Assembly (NCBI GenBank): GCA_947034895.1
Contig: OX344763.1
Coordinates: 51,025,025 to 51,089,024 of the forward strand
Source of the DNA: Rhytidiadelphus loreus
Taxonomy: Eukaryota > Streptophyta > Bryopsida > Hypnales > Hylocomiaceae
Length of the DNA stretch: 64,000 bases
Direction of reading: 5' to 3'
This document shows positions 24,696 to 35,190 of the stretch, one piece after another; the stretch's first letter is position 1, and every line of letters begins with the position of its first letter. A model generated the notes under the pieces. That model searched no databases and had not been told where the DNA came from. It saw nothing but the letters and a program-made list of their open reading frames with translations. The position numbers were made by a program, and so were the translations under genes.

Positions 24696-25711
24696 TCACG
24701 AACGATTTGCCCATGGCACAAGGTTGTCCAAGTTTGCGCGAGCTTGGTTTAACCTATTATTGGTCTGCTCAAAGATATCCGTGGTGTTGATTTGAACGCT
24801 CAGAGATTGTGTAAATGCGCGTTCCGTCCCGTGCTCATCATCCTAAGGTGGAATTGTCATTAGTACATATGATATTCACAGAATAGGGTACAAACAATAC
24901 TAACCTAGCAAGTATATTAACTCGTGTTGTGGTATTGCACTAACCTTAATGAGTTGTAACAACAAGCATCCATTCTCAGACTCGGAAAGTTTCTCGACAT
25001 CCTCAAATTCCTCTAATAAAGCCCTGCATCTCCCAGCCCCCCATATCAATGAATATTAAAACATAACAACTACATATGAGTATTTTTAGCATATAATCTT
25101 ATAATACAAGTTCTATACTAGAACAACCGAACCTGAGGTTTGTGCAATCTTTTCTTTGCCGAACCCATACATATTCTTCCATCATGGCCCACCCCTCCCT
25201 AATGGCCTCATCAAATTTGGCTCCCCAAACAATATCGCGTGTGTTTTGTATCAAACACATCACTCGTCCTGCAGCAAATAAGCACTAATAGTGAGATGAA
25301 ATGTCCACCACTAACTATCTAACTAGAAATGTTCATTAATACATGTTCATTTCATTATTCAAGGATTCAAATCACCTATACAAAATGAAGGGCAATATTT
25401 TACTCACCCATTTTGCTGGCTTGGAAATGGCCTTTGGACTCATTGCATTGGCCATAATGAGCAAAGCAATACAATTTGTAGCCTTTCCAAAAGTCCTTAA
25501 TCCTATTTCAAAGATCACAAATCAATTCCAATAGAATAGTCATTGTCATGGTGATTCTCCCACCTATTAAAAAGACATTGTCTACAATACAAGTGGATGA
25601 CAATAAGGAAGTCAAAGGCAAACTAAACAAATTTTTACCGGAAATATTCATGGTTGAGAATAAGTATGACTTCCTCTGAGCACTTGCTAAATTGAACACC
25701 TGCCATTAAGC
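24696..25711 (-). CDS. Spliced gene carried inside insertion 1, product not recognised
   Basis: Five segments connect through GT-AG junctions: exon 25711-25639 (contains ATGGCAGG near its start), exon 25563-25408, exon 25268-25133, exon 25023-24945 and exon 24842-24696 ending TGA at 24696-24698. Introns are 75, 139, 109 and 102 bp. Phases agree exactly across the last four exons: the 136-, 79- and 147-nt exons fit with no stop. The protein is hydrophilic (FDEAIREGWAMMEEYVWV, LEEFEDVEKLSESENG, FTQSLSVQINTTDIFEQT). One donor is the less usual GTTCGG at 25132. The 156-nt exon has a frame problem near its middle (a TGA in the frame that fits its 3' end). A further conserved-looking piece at 25830-26000 may be an upstream exon. 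No domain recognised; probably a host gene captured by the element or a gene of an autonomous relative. Confidence 0.6.
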
Positions 25712-26199
25712 CTGTAAGGAGCCAAATAACTAATCATTAGCAATGCAAGAAGATTAAATTTGAATAGGCTACATAACAATTGAGGCCCCCTACGTTACTA
25801 TAACACCCAAAAATGAAAGAGAATCAATGAAGAACCAAATGAATCATTTTCATTTGAATTGCTAATTGTTTTAAATGTGAATTTAGTGTACCCTTTTTCG
25901 GTGACTTCACACCCATTTGTGTGTGCATCCTTATTATTCAACAACTTTGCCACAATGAATGCAATTGCCGTTTCAAGGCCCTCTACATCAAATGGCTTTG
26001 ATATTCTCACTATCCTAAACTAATGGAAAAGATTTTGGGTTCATTGAAGTATACAAGAAGTGTCTGTTGTATTGTTGGCTGTTTGTGGGAAACCAAAAAA
26101 ACCACGAGACCTCCACAACATTGGGCCCACATTCAGCCACTACAAGGCGCAGTTATGAAAATTATGGACCACAGGCTGGAACAGCCCATGAAATACCCG

Positions 26200-27430
26200 C
26201 AGTCGCCAGGGGCGCATGCGCTAACCCTAACACGGATACTAGGGCGACAGCGCATAGGGCGACTGCGCGTGGGGCGACCGCGGGTCTGGTCCAAGGATCC
26301 CTCGCGTCTTTCAAGGGCGACCGCGGGTCCGGTCCAAGGATCCCTCGCGTCTTTCAAGGGCGACCTTGGGTGAGGGCGACCTCGGGTGAGGGCGACCGCG
26401 GGTCAGGGCGACCTCGGGTCCTCGAGGGGGAAACACATTTCAAAATCCCCCCTCCATCAGGGCGACTGCGCATAGGGGGCGACTGCAGGTCAAGGAGAAA
26501 ATGCAAACTCCTTGACCCGCAGTCGCCCCCTACGCGCAGTCACCCATATGGAAGGGGAGGGAGACACCAAATACTTTTCCGCCCTCTATCAGGGCGACTG
26601 CGCGTAGGGGGCGACTGCGGGTCAAGGTGGGAGACACCAAAAATTTCGAAAATGCAATCTCCTCCCTTCCATCAGGGCGACTGCGCATAGGGGGCGACTG
26701 CGGGTCAAGGTGGGAGCAACCTAACTATTTCAAAATGCAATCTCCCCCCTTCCATCAGGGCGACTGCGCGTAGGGGGCGACTGCGGGTCAAGGTGGGAGA
26801 CACCAAAAATTTCGAAAATGCAATCTCCCCCCTTCCATCAGGGCGATTGTGCGTAGGGGGCGACTGCGGGTCAAGGTGGGAGACACCAAAAATTTCAAAA
26901 ATGCAATCTCCCCCCTTCCATCAGGGCGACTGCACGTAGGGGACGACTGCGAGTCAAGGTGGGAGCAACCTAACTATTTCAAAATGCAATCTCCCCCCTT
27001 CCATCAGGGCGACTGCGCGTAGGGGGCGACTGCGGGTCAAGGTGGGAGACACCAAAAATTTCGAAAATGCAATCTCCCCCCTTCCATCAGGGCGACTGCG
27101 CGTAGGGGGCGACTGCGGGTCAAGGTGGGAGCAACCTAACTATTTCAAAATGCAATCTCCCCCCTTCTATCAGGGCGACTGCGCGTAGGGGGCGACTGCG
27201 GGTCAAGGTGGGAGACACCAAAAATTTCAAAAATGCAATCTCCCCCCTTCCATCAGGGCAACTGCGCGTAGGGGGCGACTGCGGGTCAAGGTGGGAGACA
27301 CCAAAAATTTCAAAAATGCAATCTCCCCCCTTCCATCAGGGCGACTGTGCGTAGGGGGCGACTGCGGGTCCCCAGATCACTTCCAAAATCAGACCTGGGG
27401 TTCTAGGGCGACTGCGCTTTGGGCGATTGC
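26200..27430 (+). repeat. GC-rich array with ten ~83-bp units (insertion 1)
   Basis: From about 26592 units start every 82-84 bases (26592, 26674, 26758, 26841, 26924, 27007, 27090, 27173, 27256, 27339). Each has GGGCGACTGCGCGTAGGG, GGCGACTGCGGGTCAAGG and TGCAATCTCCCCCCTTCCAT. Left of this, 26200-26590 holds irregular shorter units, one of them in reverse orientation (about 26513-26545). High similarity between units suggests recent amplification. Confidence 0.9.
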
Positions 27431-27436
27431 GGGTAT

Positions 27437-28010
27437 GGGCATGTTTCACAAGATTAATTTTTTTTTTGGGACCCCTCTCCCTTATTGTTTCTAATTCCCT
27501 TTAATCATATGTTACTTCCTCCATTTTGTTTACAAATTCAACAAGACAAACAAATCCTAGGTTTTGCATTAGCTCTCCAACACTCCTTTGGCAAGAAGTT
27601 CCAAATGAAAGTTTTATGTACATTCTAATAGTGGGGAGGTGTAATTAGATTTATTTGGGCATGATTCACAAGATGGTGTTTTTTTTGGGACCTCTCCCTT
27701 ATTGTTTCTAATTCCCTTTAATCATATGTTACTTCCTCCATTTTGTTTACAAATTCAACGAGACAAACAAATCCTAGGTTTTGCATTAGCTCTCCAACAC
27801 TCCTTTGGCAAGAAGTTCCAAATGAAAGTTTTATGTACATTCTAATAGTGGGGAGGTGTAATTAGATTTATTTGGGCATGATTAGATTTATTTGGGCATG
27901 TTTCACGAGATGGTGTTTTTTTTTTGGACCTCTCCCTTATTGTTTCTAGTTCCCTTTAATCATATGTTACTTCCTCCATTTTGTTTACAAATTCAACAAG
28001 ACAAAAAAGA
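27437..28010. repeat. ~220-bp AT-rich tandem repeat, about 2.5 copies
   Basis: Copies start with GGGCATG at 27437, 27657 and 27894; each contains TTATTGTTTCTA, ATCATATGTTACTTCCTCC and ACAAATTCAAC. Some copies differ only in the length of a poly-T run. Confidence 0.85.
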
Positions 28011-28299
28011 CATGATTCTGTTTTAGGTCTAAAACACTACATCTCGTGTAGGATGTGTAAGTATTTTATGTAGGTTTAAGGATTTGATTCTAGATAAAAG
28101 TTGTATTATTGTTTTCCAAGGTCTAGGGTCTAGGGTTTAGGGTTTGGGAAACCCTTCACATTGTGAGAATAATTCTTCCATTGCCTTACTATGTCTTTGA
28201 TATGAACTGACGCCTAACATTTATTACCAATTTTGGATGTGAGATAAGGAAAAATCAATTAGAATATGCTGCAGATGCTAATTAGTGTTGGGTCAGATT

Positions 28300-28830
28300 G
28301 GTTGTTGGTTTAGGGCGACCTCGGGTCAGGGGCGACCGTGGGTCATCGACGAAGCAAAAAACACATTTGAATCAGGGCGACTGCGGGTCAAGGAGGGAGA
28401 CTAATTTTCTGGAAAATACAAACTCAATCTCCAGTGGGGCGACTACGCGTAGGGGGCGACTGCGGGTCGAAGAGACTTCTTTGTGGGCGACCGCGTGTGC
28501 AAGTTTCGGGATGGTTTAGTTGGTACCCGCGGTCACCCACGATTCGCAGTCGCCCTTGATGCGCATCGCCCATTTCAGCGCTCCAAAAACGCGCAGTCGC
28601 CCATTCCCGCTGTCTTCAGACCCGCAGTCGCCCCTCCTCAAACCCGAAGTCGGATCGGGCGGTCCCGCGGTCGCCCACCCAAGAACACTTCCTAAACCCG
28701 CGGTCTCCCTGCCAAACCCGTAGTCGCCCACCCGCGGTCTCCCTCAGAAATCCGCAGTCGCCCACCCGCAGTCACCCTCGTCCACCCGCAGTCGCCCACC
28801 CTCAGTCGCCCCTACCCGCACTCTCCTACC
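28300..28830. repeat. GC-rich array, switching to reverse orientation (right arm of insertion 1)
   Basis: 28300-28510 still reads GGGCGACTGCGGGTC. From about 28528 the units are reverse-complemented (ACCCGCAGTCGCCC, ACCCGCGGTCGCCC) up to 28830. The two ends of the element therefore carry the motif in inverted orientation. Confidence 0.85.
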
Positions 28831-29003
28831 CGTACGCACCCTCCAGTTTGCCAAGTGGATGCCATGTGGCATCCACCTGGAGGGGGGTAATTTCCTGTAA
28901 AGTCAAAGGTAAATTTGACTTTTCGTGACGTCGCGCGGGCTCTACTAGACGTCGCGCGACGTCTGTCTGTCGCGGTGTCGTGCTGTCGCAGCGAACAACC
29001 CTG

Positions 29004-29011
29004 CTCACATA
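29004..29011. repeat. Target-site duplication, right copy (insertion 1)
   Basis: CTCACATA directly after ...AACCCTG at 29003; pairs with 23029-23036. Confidence 0.8.
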
Positions 29012-30986
29012 CCTGAAAAGGAGCATCCAAAGTAGTTCTGACGCCTTTCCAATAATCTTGTAGTGGGCCATTCTTCCGCCTAAACTCTCCACTGTAATCG
29101 TCGTTTGTCATTTTGTTCCAATGTCCAACATAACCATTCAAGCCCTTCTTTATGTCATCAAGAGCTTTCATTGGTTGAGGAGCCAAAGGTAGAGGACTAC
29201 CACTTGGCACTATGGAAAGTCCATCCTCACTCTCTATCCACAACCTAATTCCTTTGCCATGCTCTGGCAACCATTTATCGTCCGTACATAAATTCTTATA
29301 CTCCATCAAAGGCCATCCTAAAGAATCCATAAAAAACTTAAATTGTTGGGACTTTGAATGCCCTTCAAGGTAGTCCCCACGAGAGCCCAAGTAACCCTCC
29401 ACAAATTTCTTGAAATCAAGAAGCTCCTTGATGAGATGAGGAATCACGGGATGCGTTTCACAATCCATGAAGGATTTCATGAGCAAAGGAAGTGTTGGGT
29501 AGTTATTTGTCTTCAATCTCGAGCTCCATCGACCAAAAAGAGCATCAATGTCTTCGTGAGTGTGTCCCACAATGAAGATGTTGATGTATACCTCAAGGAA
29601 AATGCCTTTGCATACAAGCAAAGAGCAAAGAGCAAAAAGCAAAAACATATCGATTCTTATTGTCCCCTGAAGCATTGTCCAATTGCAATACTAATATTGG
29701 TGGGAGAGGTCTAGCCGGAATTGATTCTTGCAGAGGTGGAAGGAGGGAGTCCAAGCAATTCTCTGCTCCATTTAGAAGTGCCTTCATCAAGGTGGATTGG
29801 TTCCTCTCGATAGAGAATAATGTGCGTGATGAATTCTTCGGCGGTCCTTCCAAATCACGCAACAACCTTGCAATGAACCCAATGGTATGATTCGAATCAG
29901 TTGGGAAAATGCCCAAACCGTAGTGTGCATATCACACATCCCCATGACCATAAGCAAATATACCTGTAACTGCAACGGGCATTTTCATGAAGGACTCCGT
30001 CACTTTGGTCTTGTGAGAAGTGTGGAGAAGCCATCTTTGAGTGTTCCATTTTATCATGAATGATGCACAACATCTTCTCTGGGTATGTCTCGGAAAAATA
30101 CCGGTTTCCATAGTAGTATTCCCTGTAGGCCTTTTGTCCAGCAACATGGATACTTAGAAGATTGGTCCACTTATTTTGTGACTCCAAACACACACAAGTA
30201 CTCCTCAATTGCTTGTATGTATCACAAAAGCCACACCTTGCGAAAGTGTCTCCATGAGCCTTTGCAGCAAATTTTGGAAAAGAAGCACAACGAATGTTGT
30301 TCAAGCCACTACTGTAGAAGAAATTGGTTGCAAATCAAGCAATGCATTGCACCCGTTGATTTTTGGTAATTGCTCACTACAGTGAAATGCGGATGGTAGA
30401 ACCATTGATGGAACTTTATTCCTAGACTCCAATGTTCTTGTCTTGTGTGGCATTTTATCTGCATCAGACTCAATAAGTTGTCGAAGTGTAGCAGTAGCTT
30501 GAAGAGTATGCATGCGGGGCTTCTTCGATCCCACATTTCCATGCACCTCGGATTGCTTCCCAACTCTAGCCTTTTCTTTGTACCTATAGTAGATAGCTTT
30601 CGCAATCCCATGAATGATCCACCACGTTGTGGGATAAACTTCCCTACCTTTCAAAGTTATCCACTCTTTGCCATCACTGTCTTTGTGGATCTGCCTATGC
30701 ACCTCCAGAAGTATCTTGTTGTGGGCCTTGAAGTCATCACCTCCATAGAGGTCATTCCGTATGGATTGAATTTGCTCACAAAGAAAAGGTTGCACGCAAT
30801 TTCTATTGCAACATGTTTTTGTAGAAATTGTTGTGATGGATGCCATAGTGAGGAGAAGTTCTCTCTTTGGAGGCACAATAGGATCAACCTTCTCACGAGT
30901 TGTCTCATATGATCAAACCCCTTTACGAACTCTTCTATTTGAGGCGTTTGCAGCCATGTTCTATATGTAGGTCTAGTCATGGTCAT
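29004..30986 (-). pseudogene. DUF7869-type mobile-element gene, N-terminal and central part
   Basis: Leftward order: a start region (about 30960-30870), a block with CNRNC, REVYPTTWWIIHGIAKAIYY and LQATATLRQLIESDADKMPH, then MVLPSAFH. Next comes a Cys-containing block (GDTFARCGFCDTYKQLRS, AGQKAYREYYYGNR, CIIHDKMEHSKMASPH). The core follows: LQLDNASGDNKNRYVFAF and FIVGHTHEDIDALFGRWS, which I recognise as the DUF7869 signature, an RNase H-like region of unknown activity found in multicopy genes. Damage: frameshifts near 30305, 30005 and 29630 (the last beside a duplicated GCTCTTT) and a TGA at 29932-29934 in place of a codon the family usually has as Arg. The insertion at 29003 cuts it after TTLDAPFQV. 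It continues at 23036. Upstream lies a palindrome cluster. Confidence 0.7.
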
Positions 30987-31099
30987 ACAAATTTACACCA
31001 TTGTGGAGAAACACAAATTCCTTTGCAAGCCTGAACACCAACTGGAAGTGTAGGAACTGGATTTACAAACTCCTCAGGCCTATGAAAATCCATTCTGAA

Positions 31100-31910
31100 A
31101 ATACAAAGTTCTGTGGTCAGAATTATCGTTGACTCGAGGATGACAAAGTTCATTGGAGCAAGTAAATATACAGGAAGACAATATGCAATAAACATACAGT
31201 AAATAACTCAATATACGACAATATCAGATTAAGAGAAATTGATACAAATGTCCAAGCATCTGTATATCCATGGTTCTAACATCCTCAATAGGATTCTCAT
31301 TTATCATCGACTCGATGATAAACTATACTATTATTGTGACTGATGACTGTTAATTACGCTAATGCACTTTGATTGTTTTACCCGGAGTTGAGGATACATC
31401 CTTTCTTTACATTAATATTTTCCCCGATCACCGTTAATTAGGATAATCGTATTAATTGACTCCTACAGTTTCTCCGCAGACGAGGACAAGTCTCCCAATA
31501 GGTAATATTTGTTCCACAATCAGGTATATCGTTGAGTCGACGATAATAGTTTCTACTTCAGAATCATGGGTTTCAGGATAATATTTTCTCAATTGAAATC
31601 AATTATCATAGACTCGACGATAATATTTTTCATAATGGATTATCATGGAATGGAGGATGATATTATCGTCAAGTCAACGATATCGAAGCTGAACAATTAT
31701 CATGGAGTCGAGGATAATATTTCCTGTGGTAGAGTATTACTATTACAGGCATTCTGCTATTCTCGACTCTAGGATAATATATCCAATTTCAGAATCTCAA
31801 TACTCGGGTCATTACGATATCATCGATTCGATGATAGTATTTTCTACTTCAGAATCGCAATAATGTGGTCACTTTGTTATCCCCGACTCGAGGATAACGA
31901 ATAGTCCTTA
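31100..31910. repeat. Cluster of ATC-TCGACTCGA-GAT palindromes
   Basis: At least nine imperfect copies of ATCRTCGACTCGAYGAT, often flanked by TTATC.../...GATAATATT. Positions include about 31123, 31302, 31527, 31607, 31648, 31697, 31762, 31828 and 31880. Some halves show compensating changes (for example a central GAGTCGAC). They lie immediately upstream of the minus-strand DUF7869-type gene, so they may be its regulatory or terminal recognition sites. Confidence 0.75.
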
Positions 31911-32900
31911 ATGTATATAATATCCCGAAAAATGAAGCTACATAATCGGAAGCCTCCATTCTCACAAATTCTTCACATTTCCGTCATGTAGGGGGACTGC
32001 ACCTACCAGATCGATCTACGAAAACGTTTCCATACTAGTACTACTGTATACAGGACCGCCAAATCCAATGACATAGTCAACACTATCGTCCTTCAAATCT
32101 CTCTACATTCACTACAAGGTTATTATGATTGTGAATGTAGCGCAGTTCTATAACAACGCAAATAATAACACAACTAATGACATAATGACTTCATCAATGC
32201 CAACGGGAAAAATGTATAATACATCACATACAAACAAAACAACATCATTCAGGAACCATAAATGTGCAACATCATTCAGGAACCACAAATGTGCAACATC
32301 ATTAGTTTAGTGCAAAAAATGACACCCACATTAAGAGGAATCAGAATCACTCCACGAGAACATGCACTACTCTTCACTCCAAACGACTAAAAACGATGCG
32401 CATCAACTAGTGGTATTGAACCTACTTCCGAACACAGAGGGAGAGAAAGAGAGAGAAGGCGGGAGAGAGAGAGAGAGGGCAGGATGCACGAGGCAAGAAG
32501 CACAAATTCAAACGGAAATTTCCAAGTTTAGTTTTTGATCCACTTTCAACTTTGGCCAACATTCCCGTACCATAAAGCTGCGTTAGGTAACATTGTCAAC
32601 TTATTTTGGACATGGAAAAGTCCTTTAAAAAAGGCTGCTCTAGTCCTCGGATTCCACAGCCCGAGGGAATTCCGTGGTGGCTAGCCTGCGAGTGGGAAAA
32701 AAATTCTAAAAATGAAGAAGGTAGGCACCTATGACCGTGGATACATTAAATTCTTTAGTAACATAAATGTTAGTTTATTTTCCTACATTTGGAATCAATT
32801 ACAGACTTTTGAAAATCAATAAAATTTGTAGTAAGCAAATGTTATAGATTCCTCTAGAAATCAATGAATTCAAAAGTATAAATGGAAATGAATCTTCGAG
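31911..32900. other. No gene; contains a GA-rich microsatellite
   Basis: 32440-32480 is a run of GAGA with few interruptions. 32240-32305 repeats CAACATCATTCAGGAACCA twice. No ORF with coding features. Confidence 0.6.
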
Positions 32901-33389
32901 AACATGTAGCCATGAAATACTCAATCCAATCCTTGTTTGTTTGTTTTGTTTGTTACGTTGAGATCTCTGATATCATGAGTCCCCCAATTGCGTGTTGGGT
33001 ACCGTCGGAAAGCCCTCGACGAGGAAGGGTGCACAGGCATGGTTTTGTGGCGTTTGGACACACAGTGCAGAAATTCTTTAATTTTGAAGTTATTTATGGA
33101 TTAAAAAAAATTTTAACTTATTTTAACTTTTGTTTTAAATGTGCGGATGTGCTTGGTAGAAAGCCATTGGCGAGGATGTGTGCATACGCTTTGTTTCTTC
33201 ATGTTTGGATTCACAATGCAAGAATTATTGAATTTTGAAGTCATTGACACATTAAAAAATTAAGGAAACTTACTTTTCAATTTGATTTCATTGTGGCAAC
33301 GACACAGGGCCCTCTAGTAATATTTAAAATCAATACAAAATAGATTGGCTTACAAGATTTGTCAATCTTACAAGCCTAATATGCATGTT

Positions 33390-34500
33390 GAAGAAATTGG
33401 GAAAAATATGTATAAGTTGCAAATACTCTAGAACTTCCTAATCCATAAAAATCTTTCGATCTCACCATTTTTTAAAAGCATATACAAGAATAAAATAAAA
33501 AAACATTACACCACGCACTGTACTTTAGAATCCAAAACTCATGAACTCATGAAATTTACATGTGAAAATATTTGGGAAACATACGTACAAGTTGCAAATA
33601 CTCTAGGCCTTCCTAATCCATAAAAATCTTTTGATCTTGACCATTTTTTTGAAAACATATACAAGGATGCAAAAAAAAAACATTACACCACGCATTGTAC
33701 TTTAGAATCCAAAACTCATGAACTCATGAAATTTGCACGTGAAAACAATTGGGAAACATACGTACAAGTTGCAAATACTGTGGACCTTCCTAATCCATAA
33801 AAATCTTTCGATCTTGACCATTTTTTAAAAACATATACAAGAATAAAAAAATAAAACATTACACCACGCATTGTACTTTAGAATCCAAAACTCATGAACT
33901 CATGAAATTTGCACGTGAAAATATTTGGGAAACATACGTACAAGTTGCAAATACTATGGACCATCCTAATTCATAAAAATCTTTCAATCTTGACCATTTT
34001 TAAAAAAAATATACAAGGATGAAAAAAAAAGAATATAGCACGCGTTGTTCTTTGAATTCCAAAATTTCATACTTGATCTTTTTTCTTCCTAAAAGAGCAA
34101 AATCAATAGATTTTAAAGGATTAAGATCTCTAGAGTATTTGTAATTTAAACATATGTTTTTAAAATTCTTTCACATACTAATTTCATGAATTCATGAAAT
34201 TTTGATCAAAAAAATACATGACGTTTTTTTTTCATTTCTTGTATATGTTTTAAAAACAAAAGCAAGTTAGATCAAAAGATTTTTATGGATTATGAAGGTC
34301 TACACTATTTGAAACTTGTATGTTTATTTCCCAAATTTTCCCACGTGCAAAATTCATGAGTTCATGAGTTTTAGAATTCAAAGTACAATGCGTGTTGTAC
34401 TACTATTTCTTTTTATTCTTGTTTATGTTTTTAAAAAAAGGGCAACATCGGAAAATTTATATGTATTAGGAATCTCTCGAGGATTTGCAACTTATAAGTA
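33390..34500. repeat. ~175-bp AT-rich tandem repeat followed by an inverted copy
   Basis: AACATTACACCACGC recurs at about 33502, 33679 and 33855, with a diverged copy at 34029 (steps 174-178). The unit also has CAAAACTCATGAACTCATGA and AACATACGTACAAGTTGC. At 34180-34500 the same words appear reverse-complemented, so transcripts could fold back. Confidence 0.8.
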
Positions 34501-34639
34501 TGGTTTCTAAATTCTGTCATGTGCAAAATTCGAATGAACTACCAAATTCATGAATTAACTACCAAATTAATGAATCAAGTAAAAAATTCATGAATTACAA
34601 TTACAATCATTTACATAATAACTGAAAACAAACTTTTTA

Positions 34640-35190
34640 TAAAGAAGGGCAAGATTAATCTACATAATACATGTTTTCCATTTTTTTTAACGTGAATTTC
34701 ATGACAATCATTATATTTTTTTGGACACTAAAGTACAAGGCAAGGTTCTTTCCCCTTTTTTCTTTGATTTCACGTACAAGATCATTCAAAGTGACCACCC
34801 ATTGCAAATTTTGTTGAATTCATGAATATATGAAAAATTGCAACTTGCAGAATATGTTTCCCATTTTTTTTACGTGAATTTCATGACATTATATTTTTTG
34901 GGACATTAAAGTACAGGGCAAGGTTCTTTCCCCTTTTTTCTTTGATTTCACGTACAAGGTCATTCAAAGTGACCACCTATTGCAAATTTTGTTGAATTCA
35001 TGAGTTTATGAAAAATTGCAACTTGCACAACATATTTCCCATTTTTTTTACCATGAATTTCATGACAATCATTATATTTTTTTGGACATTAAAGTACAAG
35101 GCAAGGTTCTTTCCCCCTTTTTCTTTGATTTCACGTACAAGGTCATTCAAAGTGACTACCCATTGCAAATTTTGTTGAATTCTTGAGTAA
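34640..35190. repeat. ~180-bp AT-rich tandem repeat, three copies
   Basis: Unit landmarks GTGAATTTCATGACA at about 34692, 34874 and 35053, each followed by AGTACAAGGCAAGGTTCTTT and GATTTCACGTACAAG. No coding potential. Confidence 0.85.

Larger units (their letters stand above)
23037..29003. mobile_element. hAT-type insertion 1 (5967 bp), carries a spliced gene and GC-rich arrays
   Basis: Begins CAGGGTTGTCTTGTCTGACA and ends GCGAACAACCCTG, so the termini are CAGGGTTGT inverted repeats, flanked by an 8-bp duplication with one mismatch. The first ~165 and last ~170 bases are nearly identical to those of insertion 2 at 47423-53069; the interiors are mostly unrelated. No transposase is present, so it is non-autonomous. 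Inside, left to right: GTCGCG-rich end with a GGGGTAAAA/TTTTACCCC hairpin (~23147), GC-rich array, AT-rich middle holding a spliced minus-strand gene, a second array, a 220-bp AT-rich tandem repeat, and an array in reverse orientation. The right end has hairpins including AGACGTCGCGCGACGTCT. It sits inside the DUF7869-type gene. Confidence 0.88.

Noticed and set aside
26067..26690. 207-codon plus-strand ORF
   Set aside because: It spans unrelated AT-rich DNA and the start of the 83-bp array; Arg/Gly/Thr-rich text mirrors the repeat.
26592..27420. CRISPR-like regular array
   Set aside because: There are no unique spacers: whole 83-bp units repeat, the setting is eukaryotic with introns, and no cas genes are present.
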